Below, in pieces: positions 6,863-14,937 of a stretch of DNA of 40,921 nucleotides; within the stretch, counting starts at the first letter, position 1, and every line of letters begins with the position of its first letter. The notes below the pieces were generated by a model that was not told the DNA's origin, searched no databases, and saw nothing but the letters and a program-made list of their open reading frames with translations. The stretch is from JAIVHC01 sp049975505 (GTDB taxonomy: Bacteria; Desulfobacterota; Desulfuromonadia; Desulfuromonadales; Desulfuromonadaceae). The stretch spans positions 1-40,921 of the forward strand of contig JBNGCY010000010.1 of assembly GCA_049975505.1 (NCBI GenBank), read 5' to 3'. The position numbers and the translations under genes are program-made.

Positions 6863-9844
6863 ATGGCCAACAGAATTGTTGTAGGTCTTAAGGATGGGGT
6901 GCGCGATGCGCGTGGAGAACGGGTACGCCAGGAGATTTACCATCACCTCGGAATAGAATTGAACAGCGTACGAACCCTGGATGTCTACACCGTGGATGCG
7001 GATCTGAGTACTGCAGAGCTGGAGAGCGCGGCGGCGGGGCCATTTTCGGATCCGGTGATTCAGAAATTCAGCGTGGATAAAGCCCTGGCGCATGATTTTG
7101 ATGTGCTAGTCGAGGTGGGATTCCGCCCCGGGGTTACCGACAATACCGGGCGCACCGCGCGCGAAGCGCTTGAGTATATCCTGGGGCGTAAGCTTCAGGA
7201 GCACGAGGCGGTATACACTTCAGTACAGTATCTGTTGAACGGTAATGTGGATAAAGCCAGAGTTGAAGAGATTGCTGCCGGAGTTCTCGCCAACGGCCTG
7301 ATCCAGCGCTGGACCATTGTAAGCCGGGAGGAGTTCGATCCCGCAACGGGGCTCGCCCCGCAGGTGGCGCGGGTGGAGACCTCGGGAGAGCCGGAAATCC
7401 GTGAGATCGACCTGGACGTGGATGACGCCACCCTGATGCAGATCAGTCGCGCTGGCATGTTGGCCCTCAATCTGGAAGAGATGAAGGCGATTCAGGCTTT
7501 TATCGCTGATCCTGCAGTGCAGCAGGAGCGCAAACAGATCGGACTCGGAGCGCGCATAACCGATGCCGAGCTTGAAGCCCTGGCCCAGACCTGGAGCGAA
7601 CACTGCAAGCACAAGATTTTTTCCGCTCAGATCGACTACGAGGATGAGCACGGACAGAAAGAAAGTATCGATTCTCTCTTCAAAAGCTACATCATGGCGA
7701 CCACCAGCGAGGTTCGGCGTCAGAAGGGGGAACAGGATATCTGTCTTTCCGTATTCAAGGACAACGCCGGAGTTATCCGCTTTACCGATGAGTGGAGCGT
7801 GGTCTACAAGGTGGAGACCCACAATTCCCCGAGCGCGCTTGATCCGTATGGCGGAGCGCTAACCGGGATTGTCGGGGTCAACCGTGATCCCTTCGGAACC
7901 GGGCGCGGAGCACGTTTGATTTTCAATACCGATGTATTCTGTTTTGCTTCCCCCTTTTATTCCAAACCTCTGCCGCCGCGTCTCCTCCATCCGCGGCGTA
8001 TCTTTGAAGGTGTGGTAGAGGGGGTTGAGCACGGGGGCAACAAGAGCGGTATTCCCACGATTAACGGTTCCATCGTGTTTGATCCGCGCTTTGCCGGCAA
8101 ACCCCTGGTGTACTGCGGCAGCGCTGCTCTGATGCCGGCGATGCTTCACGGGCGTCCCGGGCATGAAAAAAAGGCCGAGCCCGGCGATCATATCCTCATG
8201 GTGGGGGGGCGCATCGGCAAGGACGGGATCCATGGAGCCACCTTTTCCTCCGAAGAATTAAACGAAAACTCTCCGGTGACCGCGGTGCAGATCGGCGACC
8301 CCATCACCCAGAAGCGCATGTTCGATTTCCTCCTCGTGGCGCGGGATAAGGGGTTGTACAACGCTATCACGGATAACGGCGCCGGCGGCCTGTCCTCCTC
8401 GGTGGGGGAGATGGCCGAAGATACCGGCGGATTTGAAATGCATCTGGAGCGCGCCCCTCTCAAGTATGCGGGGCTGCAGCCGTGGGAAATCCTCATCTCC
8501 GAGGCGCAGGAACGCATGACCCTGGCGGTGCCGCCGGAACATGTGGATGAGTTTATCCAACTCGCTGCAAGTATGAATGTGGAGGCTACAGACCTTGGAG
8601 AGTTTACCGCTTCGGGTTACTACCACTGTCTCTATCACGGGCGTACTGCAACCTACCTGCCCATGGATTTTCTCCACAATGCGAATCCGCAGATGAAGAT
8701 TCCGGCGCGCTGGGAGATCAAAACCCATCGTCAGCCGGCGCTGAGCGATCTCCCCTCTCCGCCTGAGGCACTGCGTCGTCTCCTCGGAGCACTTAATGTA
8801 TGCTCCAAAGAAGTGGTGGTGCGCCGCTATGACCACGAGGTCCAGGGGAATACGGTGCTCAAACCCCTTACCGGTGAGGCCAACGACGGCCCGGCGGATG
8901 CCGCTGTGGTGCGCCCGCTGCCCGATTCGTTCGCCGGCGTGACCGTGGCCCATGGCATCTGCCCACGCTACAGCGATATCGACACCTATCACATGATGGC
9001 GTGTGCCATTGATGAGGCATTGCGCAACTACGTGTGTGTAGGCGGCAATGTCGATCATGTCGCGGGGCTGGATAATTTCTGCTGGTGCGATCCGGTTCTG
9101 AGCGAACGCACCCCGGATGGCCCGTTTAAAGCCGCCCAGCTGGTGCGCGCCAACAAGGCCCTGTACGATTACTGTGTGGCCTTCGGGGTTCCGCTGATAT
9201 CGGGCAAGGATTCGATGAAAAACGACTACCATATAGAAGGGGAGAAGATCTCCATCCCCCCCACTGTGCTGTTTTCAGTGATCGGCAAGGTGGACGATGT
9301 GCGCTCCTGCACCACCATGGATGTGAAGCGCCCTGGCGATGTCGTCTATCTCCTCGGGGTTACCCGTGCCGAGCTCGGTGGTTCCGAGCTCTTCAACATT
9401 CTCGGTTTCACCGGTAATCAGGTGCCCGAGGTGGATGCTCCCACGGCGCTGCGGCGTTACCGTACCCTCAACCGGGCGCAGAAGGCGGGTCTGGTGGCCT
9501 CGTGCCACGATCTCTCCGATGGTGGGCTGGGTGTAGCCCTGGCGGAAAGTGCATTCGCGGGCGGTTTCGGCATGGATATCGACCTCACCCGTCTGCGCAC
9601 AGAGGGGGAACTGAGCCCTGTGGAGATGCTGTTTTCCGAATCACAGAGCCGTCTGCTGGTCACCGTGGCGCCGGAACATGCCGAGGAGTTTGAAAAGCTC
9701 TTCAGCGGTCAGGATATCTGTTGCCTGGGTAAGGTGAGCGGGGCTCAGATTCTGAAGATCAGCGGCAAGGACGGAACCATCATCATAGAAGATGATATCT
9801 ACGCATTGAAAGAGGCCTGGCAGGCCACACTGAAGGAGCTTTGA
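6863..9844 (+). CDS. purL: FGAM synthase, PurS-PurL fusion form
   Basis: This is the synthetase part of phosphoribosylformylglycinamidine synthase (FGAR + Gln + ATP to FGAM), the fourth step of purine synthesis. At 993 residues it is much longer than a small PurL (about 740) and shorter than the enterobacterial single-chain enzyme (about 1,295). The first 155 residues look like two PurS-like halves: IVVGLKDGVRDARGERVR (about 5-22) and VLVEVGFRPGVTDNTGR (about 81-97). The PurL core follows with TWSEHCKHKIF, VETHNSPSALDPYGGA, GVNRDPFGTG and, in the second half, SGKDSMKNDY and SCHDLSDGGLG. The glutaminase is supplied by the next gene, purQ, two bases downstream. The start ATG 6863 follows GAGGAG. 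No separate purS is seen nearby, as expected if this N-terminus replaces it. Confidence 0.93.
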   Translation: MANRIVVGLKDGVRDARGERVRQEIYHHLGIELNSVRTLDVYTVDADLSTAELESAAAGPFSDPVIQKFSVDKALAHDFDVLVEVGFRPGVTDNTGRTAREALEYILGRKLQEHEAVYTSVQYLLNGNVDKARVEEIAAGVLANGLIQRWTIVSREEFDPATGLAPQVARVETSGEPEIREIDLDVDDATLMQISRAGMLALNLEEMKAIQAFIADPAVQQERKQIGLGARITDAELEALAQTWSEHCKHKIFSAQIDYEDEHGQKESIDSLFKSYIMATTSEVRRQKGEQDICLSVFKDNAGVIRFTDEWSVVYKVETHNSPSALDPYGGALTGIVGVNRDPFGTGRGARLIFNTDVFCFASPFYSKPLPPRLLHPRRIFEGVVEGVEHGGNKSGIPTINGSIVFDPRFAGKPLVYCGSAALMPAMLHGRPGHEKKAEPGDHILMVGGRIGKDGIHGATFSSEELNENSPVTAVQIGDPITQKRMFDFLLVARDKGLYNAITDNGAGGLSSSVGEMAEDTGGFEMHLERAPLKYAGLQPWEILISEAQERMTLAVPPEHVDEFIQLAASMNVEATDLGEFTASGYYHCLYHGRTATYLPMDFLHNANPQMKIPARWEIKTHRQPALSDLPSPPEALRRLLGALNVCSKEVVVRRYDHEVQGNTVLKPLTGEANDGPADAAVVRPLPDSFAGVTVAHGICPRYSDIDTYHMMACAIDEALRNYVCVGGNVDHVAGLDNFCWCDPVLSERTPDGPFKAAQLVRANKALYDYCVAFGVPLISGKDSMKNDYHIEGEKISIPPTVLFSVIGKVDDVRSCTTMDVKRPGDVVYLLGVTRAELGGSELFNILGFTGNQVPEVDAPTALRRYRTLNRAQKAGLVASCHDLSDGGLGVALAESAFAGGFGMDIDLTRLRTEGELSPVEMLFSESQSRLLVTVAPEHAEEFEKLFSGQDICCLGKVSGAQILKISGKDGTIIIEDDIYALKEAWQATLKEL

Positions 9845-9846
9845 TT

Positions 9847-10674
9847 ATGCCCGCTGATGTTAGAGCAATTGTGGTGTCCGGCAACGGCACCAACTGCGAG
9901 CGCGAAGTGGCCCATGCCTGTCGTCTGGCCGGTGCCGCAAGCGCAGACATTGTGCACCTCTCGCGGCTGTTGTCCGGCGAGGTCAGCCTGCACGATTATC
10001 ACTTCCTCAATTTCGCCGGGGGTTTTCTTGATGGTGACGACCTCGGCAGCGCCAAAGCGGGGGCAAACCGCCTGCGCCATGCGTGTGTAAAGACCAGTGG
10101 GCGCCCCTTCATTGAAGAGATTCTTCACTTCGTGGAGAACGGCAATCTGGTGATGGGAGTGTGTAACGGTTTTCAGCTCATGGTCAAGATGGGCCTTCTG
10201 CCCGGGCTGGATCATGATTATCACACCCAGAGCGCCACCCTGACGACCAATGATCGCGGGCGGTTCGAAGACCGCTGGGTGTATCTGAAGGTGGATCAGA
10301 AGTCTCCGTGCGTTTTTACCCGCGGACTCACCGGCATCTATCTGCCGGTGCGCCATGGAGAGGGGAAATTTGTGGTGGAAAATCCGGAGGTGCTTAAACG
10401 CATTGAAGCTGAACACCTGGGCGCGCTTAAATACAGTGATGCCGCCTACATCGCCCCGGCCCGGGAGTTCCCCCTGAATCCAAATGGATCAATGAACTCC
10501 ATTGCGGGGCTTTCAGATCCGAGCGGACGTTTGTTCGGGCTCATGCCCCATCCGGAGGCATATCTGCATCGTACCCACCACCCCCGCTGGACGCGGGAAG
10601 AGTTGCCCGAAGAAGGGATGGGGCTGTGGCTGTACAAAAATGCCGTTGATTTTATTCGTAACGAGGTACTTTAG
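9847..10674 (+). CDS. purQ: FGAM synthase glutaminase subunit PurQ
   Basis: A class I glutamine amidotransferase that hydrolyses glutamine and passes ammonia to PurL. The nucleophile is Cys106 in MGVCNGFQLM. The His-Glu of the triad are in MPHPEAYLH near the C-terminus. The N-terminal VVSGNGTNCERE and FAGGFLDGDDLG match the family. At 275 residues it is longer than the PurQ that works with a free PurS (about 225-230), which fits a partner of the PurS-fused PurL. I start at ATG 9847, with AAGGAG about eight bases upstream at the end of purL. A TTG at 9841 is in frame but less likely. It lies 2 bases after the purL stop and 48 before purF. Confidence 0.94.
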   Translation: MPADVRAIVVSGNGTNCEREVAHACRLAGAASADIVHLSRLLSGEVSLHDYHFLNFAGGFLDGDDLGSAKAGANRLRHACVKTSGRPFIEEILHFVENGNLVMGVCNGFQLMVKMGLLPGLDHDYHTQSATLTTNDRGRFEDRWVYLKVDQKSPCVFTRGLTGIYLPVRHGEGKFVVENPEVLKRIEAEHLGALKYSDAAYIAPAREFPLNPNGSMNSIAGLSDPSGRLFGLMPHPEAYLHRTHHPRWTREELPEEGMGLWLYKNAVDFIRNEVL

Positions 10675-10722
10675 CGCCACGGCGAGTGACGCCCCATACA
10701 CGGGAAAGGAAACAGAAAAAAT

Positions 10723-12138
10723 ATGTTTGATAAATTCGAAGAAGAATGTGGGGTTTTTGGGGTTTACGGCCATCCGGAAGCGGCCAACCTCACATATCTG
10801 GGGTTGTACTCCCTTCAGCATCGCGGGCAGGAAAGTTGCGGTATAGTCGCCTCTGACGGGGGCGTCCTGCGCGCGCACCGTAAAAACGGGCTGGTATCCG
10901 ATGTGTTCCGCGATCCCCAGATATTCGAGCGCCTTCCCGGACGCAGTGCCATCGGACATGTGCGCTATTCCACTGCCGGAGGCAACGATGTAAAAAACTG
11001 CCAGCCTATCCTCGTGGATTATGCGCGCGGCAGCATTGCGGTGGCGCACAACGGTAATCTGGTCAACGCCCAGGAGTTGCGCAACGAGCTCGAGGAGCTG
11101 GGGTCGATCTTTTCCAGCATCTCCGATACCGAGGTGATTATTCATCTGCTCGCACGCAGTCAGGCCGATAGTCTCGCAGAGCGTATAACCATGGCTCTGG
11201 AGCGTGTCGACGGGGCGTACAGCCTGCTGTTCCTCACCGAAACCCGCATGGTGGCGGTGCGCGATCCGCGCGGATTCCGTCCTCTGGTGCTGGGGAAACT
11301 TGAAGGCGCATATGTAGTCGCCTCCGAAACCTGCGCCCTGGATCTGATTGAAGCCGAATTTATCCGCGAGCTCGAACCCGGGGAGATGGTGATTATTGAT
11401 GAAAAAGGGGTGCATTCCATGTTCCCCCTCGAAAAGCGCAAACCCGCGCCCTGCATTTTCGAGTTTGTCTATTTTGCGCGTCCGGACAGCACCATCTTCG
11501 GGCGCGAAGTGTATCGGGTGCGTAAGGATTACGGGCGCCAGCTTGCACGCGAATTTCCTGTGGATGCGGATGTGGTGGTGCCTATCCCCGATTCCGGGGT
11601 CCCGGCATCCATCGGCTATGCGGAAGAATCAGGGATTCCATTCGAACTCGGCCTTATCCGCAATCACTATGTGGGACGCACCTTTATCGAGCCGCAGCAG
11701 TCGATCCGCCATTTCGGGGTTAAAATCAAACTCAATCCGGTGCGTGAAGTGATCGAAGGCAAGCGCGTGGTGGTGATTGACGATTCCATCGTGCGCGGCA
11801 CCACGGCGCGCAAGATCATCAAGATGGTGAGGAATGCAGGCGCCAAAGAGGTGCATATGCGCGTATCCAGTCCGCCCACCAGTTTTCCGTGTTACTACGG
11901 TATTGACACTCCGACGCGCAACGAGCTGATATCCTCATCCCACAGTATCGAAGAGATCAACCGCTACATCACTTCGGATACCCTGGGGTATCTTTCGGTC
12001 GAAGGGCTGCTCAAAGCTACGTGTAATCTCGAAAGCGGGGACAGTTGCCAGTTCTGCACCGCTTGCTTTACCGGTAAGTACCCGGTGAAATTCCCGCACC
12101 GCAAGGCGGATAATCAACTTGGTCTTTTTGAGCGTTAG
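10723..12138 (+). CDS. purF: Amidophosphoribosyltransferase (Fe-S type)
   Basis: This enzyme makes phosphoribosylamine from PRPP and glutamine, the first committed step of purine synthesis. It is 471 residues. The eight-residue leader MFDKFEEE before Cys9 (CGVFGVYGH) indicates an Ntn-type enzyme whose propeptide is removed to expose the catalytic cysteine. The glutaminase half has LQHRGQESCG and AHNGNLVN. The transferase half has PIPDSGVPAS and the PRPP loop VVVIDDSIVRGTTARK (about 348-363). A Cys in RKPAPCIFEFVYFARPDS and a C-terminal cluster CQFCTACFTGKYP (about 442-454) match the Bacillus-type 4Fe-4S ligands, so oxygen-sensitive turnover is plausible. It follows purL and purQ and precedes pyrE. 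Confidence 0.95.
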   Translation: MFDKFEEECGVFGVYGHPEAANLTYLGLYSLQHRGQESCGIVASDGGVLRAHRKNGLVSDVFRDPQIFERLPGRSAIGHVRYSTAGGNDVKNCQPILVDYARGSIAVAHNGNLVNAQELRNELEELGSIFSSISDTEVIIHLLARSQADSLAERITMALERVDGAYSLLFLTETRMVAVRDPRGFRPLVLGKLEGAYVVASETCALDLIEAEFIRELEPGEMVIIDEKGVHSMFPLEKRKPAPCIFEFVYFARPDSTIFGREVYRVRKDYGRQLAREFPVDADVVVPIPDSGVPASIGYAEESGIPFELGLIRNHYVGRTFIEPQQSIRHFGVKIKLNPVREVIEGKRVVVIDDSIVRGTTARKIIKMVRNAGAKEVHMRVSSPPTSFPCYYGIDTPTRNELISSSHSIEEINRYITSDTLGYLSVEGLLKATCNLESGDSCQFCTACFTGKYPVKFPHRKADNQLGLFER

Positions 12139-12150
12139 GAAAGTATTGGT

Positions 12151-12185
12151 ATTCACCACCACAAGGCTTTACTGGACAGTTACAA
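12151..12185. repeat. Dispersed palindromic repeat, copy 1 (core deleted)
   Basis: ATTCACCACC is fused directly to ACAAGGCTTTACTGGACAGTTACAA. The first part matches one outer end and the second the other end of the longer copies at 23019-23163 and 28287-28445, so the palindromic core has been lost. It sits in the purF-pyrE gap, ending about 24 bases before the pyrE start. Confidence 0.7.
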
Positions 12186-12209
12186 TTATTAAGGACAGGA
12201 ACTTTACTG

Positions 12210-12767
12210 ATGACCGCACAGGAACGCAGTGAACTGATGGAGATAATCCGCCGCCTTTCATATGAAGAGCGGGAGGTGACCCTGGCTTCAGGGCGTAAGA
12301 GCAATTTTTACTTTGACGGCAAACAGACCACCCTCCATCCACGCGGTGCGGTGTTGGTGGGAAAGGCGTTTCTCGAGGCGGCGCGTTCCTTCGGTTCGCC
12401 CATCGAAGGGGTCGGGGGCCTGACCCTCGGGGCTGATCCTATAGCGACGGCCACATCCATGATCAGCTCACTGGAGAGTGAACCCTTTCCCGCCTTTATT
12501 ATCCGCAAGGAACCCAAAGGGCACGGAACCGGGCAGTGGCTTGAGGGACGCAAAAACCTGCGCCCGGGTGCCAGAGTGGTGATTGTGGAGGATGTGGTCA
12601 CCACTGGGGGTTCATCCATGAAAGCCATAGAGCGCGCGCGCGAAGAGGGGCTGGAAGTGGTTGGCGTCGTGACTCTGGTGGATCGGGAAGAGGGCGGGAG
12701 TGAATGCTTTGCCGCCGCCGGGATTCCCTTTAAGGCGATTTTCACCAAAACCCAGGTTGCCGCCTGA
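12210..12767 (+). CDS. pyrE: Orotate phosphoribosyltransferase
   Basis: This enzyme joins orotate to PRPP to give orotidine 5'-phosphate in pyrimidine synthesis. It is 185 residues, normal for a bacterial OPRT. Visible motifs are LASGRKSNFYFDGKQTTL (orotate/PRPP site), GVGGLTLGADPIA, IIRKEPKGHGTG with the mobile-loop Lys and His, and the PRPP loop VVIVEDVVTTGGSS. The start ATG 12210 has AAGGACAGGA upstream. A purF-pyrE neighbourhood joins purine and pyrimidine PRPP-using steps in one transcript, 71 bases apart, with a repeat remnant between them. Confidence 0.95.
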   Translation: MTAQERSELMEIIRRLSYEEREVTLASGRKSNFYFDGKQTTLHPRGAVLVGKAFLEAARSFGSPIEGVGGLTLGADPIATATSMISSLESEPFPAFIIRKEPKGHGTGQWLEGRKNLRPGARVVIVEDVVTTGGSSMKAIERAREEGLEVVGVVTLVDREEGGSECFAAAGIPFKAIFTKTQVAA

Positions 12768-12790
12768 AATCGGGCAGTGATTGGATGTGT

Positions 12791-13114
12791 ATGACCTATG
12801 TTTACCTTGCCATAGCAATTGTCGGTGAAGTCGCAGCGACTTCGGCGCTGAAAGCCTCGGCCCAGTTCAGCCGTTTGCTTCCGAGCATTATTGTAGTGTG
12901 TGGATACGCTGTGGCGTTTTACTGTCTTTCCATCGTTCTTAAGCAGCTTCCGGTCGGGATAACCTACGCCGTGTGGGCCGGCGCCGGAGTGGTCCTGGTC
13001 GCGCTGGTGGCGATGCTCCTCTATCGTCAGATCCCGGATCTTCCCGCTCTGATCGGGATGGGGCTCATCATCTCCGGGGTTGCGGTAATCCACCTGTTCT
13101 CCGATACCCTCTGA
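12791..13114 (+). CDS. Small multidrug resistance (EmrE-like) transporter
   Basis: A 107-residue inner-membrane protein of the SMR family with four hydrophobic helices (about 3-20, 30-50, 56-76 and 84-103). It aligns along its length with EmrE: the essential acidic residue is Glu13 in AIVGEVAATS, and IPxGIxYAxWxGxG is represented by LPVGITYAVWAGAGVV. I prefer ATG 12791 (MTYVYLAIA), which aligns with the EmrE start. The ATG at 12785 would add two residues. It probably works as a dimer exporting cationic drugs or a quaternary or guanidinium compound in exchange for protons. Substrate cannot be read from the sequence. It lies 23 bases after pyrE and has a weak ribosome binding site. Confidence 0.9.
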   Translation: MTYVYLAIAIVGEVAATSALKASAQFSRLLPSIIVVCGYAVAFYCLSIVLKQLPVGITYAVWAGAGVVLVALVAMLLYRQIPDLPALIGMGLIISGVAVIHLFSDTL

Positions 13115-13214
13115 CATTAAAATAGTCTCTGCGAAGGCTCATTTTTCTTACCTGAATTCTATCTCCACATGGAATCTATTTCTGCTGAATCTGCGCAAAA
13201 GCTGAATAGAAATT

Positions 13215-13415
13215 ATGCAGATCGACAATGACAAAGCATACAGCCAGCGCAACTGGACCGACCTGGGCGTGCTCATAGGTGGAATGCTCGGTATGGTGGT
13301 GGTTATGGGAATAGGCCGTTTTGCCTACACCCCGATTCTGCCTCTGATGCAGCGCGATCTCGGGATGAGTAACGCCCTTGCCGGGTTGAACTATCTCGGA
13401 TATCTCATTTTGTAA
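13215..13415 (+). pseudogene. N-terminal fragment of a YbfB/YjiJ-type MFS transporter
   Basis: A 66-codon frame, MQIDNDKAYSQRNWTDLGV..., contains GMVVVMGIGRFAYTPILPLM and QRDLGMSNALAG. This is the first membrane helix and following loop of YbfB/YjiJ-like major facilitator proteins (normally about 390-400 residues). After NYLGYLIL a stop appears, and a few codons before that (the expected ASANYLGYLLGA-like stretch) seem to be lost. No later helices follow in any frame in the next 270 bases. It is therefore a remnant, which could give at most a one-helix peptide. Confidence 0.75.
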
Positions 13416-13689
13416 CCACCAGGGGTAAATTCACAAAAGGTGACGGGAACCGTGGCTCTGGTATATAAGTCTATTTCAAATGTAACTTTATCCCTTTTGT
13501 AGGAGCGGCTTCAGCCGCGAGCGATCATGTCTGAAGGCGAATCCTAAAGAGTTATTCCGGCGTAATTTTAACTGGGAGCCTTAGAAAGTCTGGATCCCCT
13601 ACAGAAATACTTGGGGATGGCGGCTCTTGGTGGATAGTAATTTTCAAATTACGGTGAAGTTATCACCACAGAAAAGAAAGGATAATATC
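13416..13689. other. Non-coding stretch with REP-like palindrome
   Basis: About 270 bases between the MFS remnant and the tautomerase. It contains a REP-like palindrome at 13499-13520 and small inverted repeats (for example GGTGA...TCACC at about 13659-13673). I see no gene. It probably resulted from loss of the rest of the MFS gene. Confidence 0.5.
13499..13520. repeat. REP-like palindrome (GTAGGAGCGGCTTCAGCCGC type)
   Basis: GTAGGAGC precedes a 6-bp stem GCGGCT/AGCCGC (13505-13510 and 13513-13518) with a two-base loop. This tetranucleotide-plus-hairpin form is a common REP element of proteobacteria, usually moved by RAYT transposases. No RAYT gene is in the window. Confidence 0.65.
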
Positions 13690-13893
13690 ATGCCATACGT
13701 TAACATTAAAATTACGCGCGAAGGGGCAACGTCTGAGCAGAAAACCCGTCTGATTGAGGGGGCAACCCAGTTGCTCGTGGATGTGCTGGGGAAAAATCCC
13801 GCCACTATCGTAGTGGTTATCGACGAAGTGGATACCGACAACTGGGGCGTGGGTGGAGAAAGCATCACCGTAAGGCGTAAAAAAGGGCAGTAG
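13690..13893 (+). CDS. 4-oxalocrotonate tautomerase family enzyme
   Basis: A 67-residue protein starting MPYVNIKITREG. After Met removal the N-terminal Pro1 would be the catalytic base of the tautomerase superfamily. The centre has the expected TSEQKTRLIEGATQLLVDVLGKNP and VVVIDEVDTDNWGVGG segments. The start at ATG 13690 follows AAAGGATAA. The open frame extends upstream, but only this start puts Pro next to Met. The chemical substrate is unknown and no catechol meta-cleavage genes are adjacent. It lies 76 bases before the Arg/Glu-rich exported protein. Confidence 0.92.
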   Translation: MPYVNIKITREGATSEQKTRLIEGATQLLVDVLGKNPATIVVVIDEVDTDNWGVGGESITVRRKKGQ

Positions 13894-13969
13894 TTTGGCA
13901 TTGAAACTCCATCCTTCCCGAGGCACAATGCTGCATGACATCCTGCATAAAAAGCAGAAGGAGATATTT

Positions 13970-14575
13970 ATGAGAAGCTTATTTTTTGCCGCAGCGCTGT
14001 TGATTCTCCTTGCCCATAATGCCATGGCGCAGCAGCAGTCCGCTCAGGGTTCGGATATTCTGTCGGATATGAAAAATGCCATGGGGGACGTAGCGCGTGA
14101 TCAGGTGCGTCTCAAAACCGAAAAGCACCTTCCGGACTCAGCAGAGACGGAGGGCGATTATACGCCTGGAGAACGCCGCTACGAAGGCCGCGATTATGCC
14201 GATGACGCTTATGATGATATGAATGAGCGCCGCACTGAGGGTGAGCGCGCCCGCTGGGAGAATCGCACAGAGGCGGAACACGCGCGCGCTGAAAACGCCA
14301 GAGAGGAACAGCGCCGTTTCGAAGAGCAGCGTCATGAAGAGCGCAAACGCTTTGACGAGCAGGAGCGTGAAGCCAGAAAAGAGCGGGAAGAATATGCGCG
14401 TGAAAGGGAAAAAAAGCGCGCAGAAGCAGAGCGCGAAGCGCAGCACAGGCAGGGTGAATTTGAACGTGAAAGGGATAAAGGGTTTGAAACCTCGCGCGGA
14501 TACGGGAATGAGCGCGCGCGTGAGGCCTCAGGGTTTGGACGCGAGCGCGCCAGCGAAGCCCGGGGCAGAAAATAA
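13970..14575 (+). CDS. Exported Arg/Glu-rich coiled-coil protein, unknown function
   Basis: I do not recognise this family. The 201-residue product starts at ATG 13970 with an excellent AGAAGGAGAT ribosome binding site. It has a signal peptide, MRSLFFAAALLILLAHNAMA, with a likely cut after AMA, so it is probably periplasmic. The mature part has a short Asp/Ser/Met-rich segment (about 27-60), then roughly 110 residues almost entirely of Glu, Arg, Ala, Lys and Gln (EEQRRFEEQRHEERKRF and similar), expected to form a long single alpha helix or coiled coil. The tail is Gly/Arg-rich (GYGNERAREASGFGRERAS). A longer in-frame start at 13895 is unlikely. A terminator follows at 14608-14646. It could be a structural or envelope-spacing protein; this is speculation. 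Confidence 0.75.
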   Translation: MRSLFFAAALLILLAHNAMAQQQSAQGSDILSDMKNAMGDVARDQVRLKTEKHLPDSAETEGDYTPGERRYEGRDYADDAYDDMNERRTEGERARWENRTEAEHARAENAREEQRRFEEQRHEERKRFDEQEREARKEREEYAREREKKRAEAEREAQHRQGEFERERDKGFETSRGYGNERAREASGFGRERASEARGRK

Positions 14576-14607
14576 CCTGACGCTCGAATTGACAGTGTTT
14601 CACACAA

Positions 14608-14646
14608 AGCCCTGCAGTCTGCTCCGCTGATCTGCAGGGCTTTTCT
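14608..14646 (+). terminator. Intrinsic terminator after the exported coiled-coil gene
   Basis: An 11-bp stem, AAGCCCTGCAG (about 14607-14617) with CTGCAGGGCTT (14632-14642), is followed by TTCTG. The run of T is short, but the stem is perfect and lies about 30 bases after the stop codon. Confidence 0.75.
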
Positions 14647-14737
14647 GTATCCGGGAACATCCAGGCAGGAGCGGGTAAAATGCTCTTTTACATACAGGGT
14701 TGAACATGTAGTATAGATGGTTGATCAGGCATTCTGC

Positions 14738-14902
14738 TAGGGGGCGTTCTCAATTGCCTGAGCAAGCAGGATTCAGAGGGATTTTGCGGGTCAGCAAGGC
14801 GGATTGAGGAGGCATAGTGGTTCTATGCCGACGAAATACAACGCTGCTGACGCGTAAAATAACCTTAAGATTGCTGTGAATGGTGATTGAGAATGCCCCC
14901 TA
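14738..14902. mobile_element. 165-bp MITE with TA ends, a full-length imperfect hairpin
   Basis: The two ends are inverted copies: TAGGGGGCGTTCTCAAT at 14738 and, read from the other side, TAGGGGGCATTCTCAAT ending at 14902. The two halves remain alignable to the centre, for example TTTTGCGGGTCAGC against TTTTACGCGTCAGC. At the exact centre is GGCATAG/CTATGCC (14811-14817 and 14823-14829) with a five-base loop. It holds no coding sequence. Flanking TA dinucleotides suggest TA-target insertion as for IS630/Tc1-type transposases. No such transposase lies in the window. It ends 35 bases before the ssb start codon. Confidence 0.8.
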
Positions 14903-14937
14903 ATAAGCACACCGTACATATTTTTTTGGAGGTAACT

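Noticed and set aside
5858..7093. 411-codon minus-strand frame spanning the MBL hydrolase
   Set aside because: It covers the hydrolase and the start of purL in antisense. The plus-strand proteins have clear motifs and ribosome binding sites, while this frame has none.
14887..14937. Upstream ATG start of ssb reading from the MITE end
   Set aside because: The added residues are not SSB-like, and a good GGAGG sits before the GTG at 14938.
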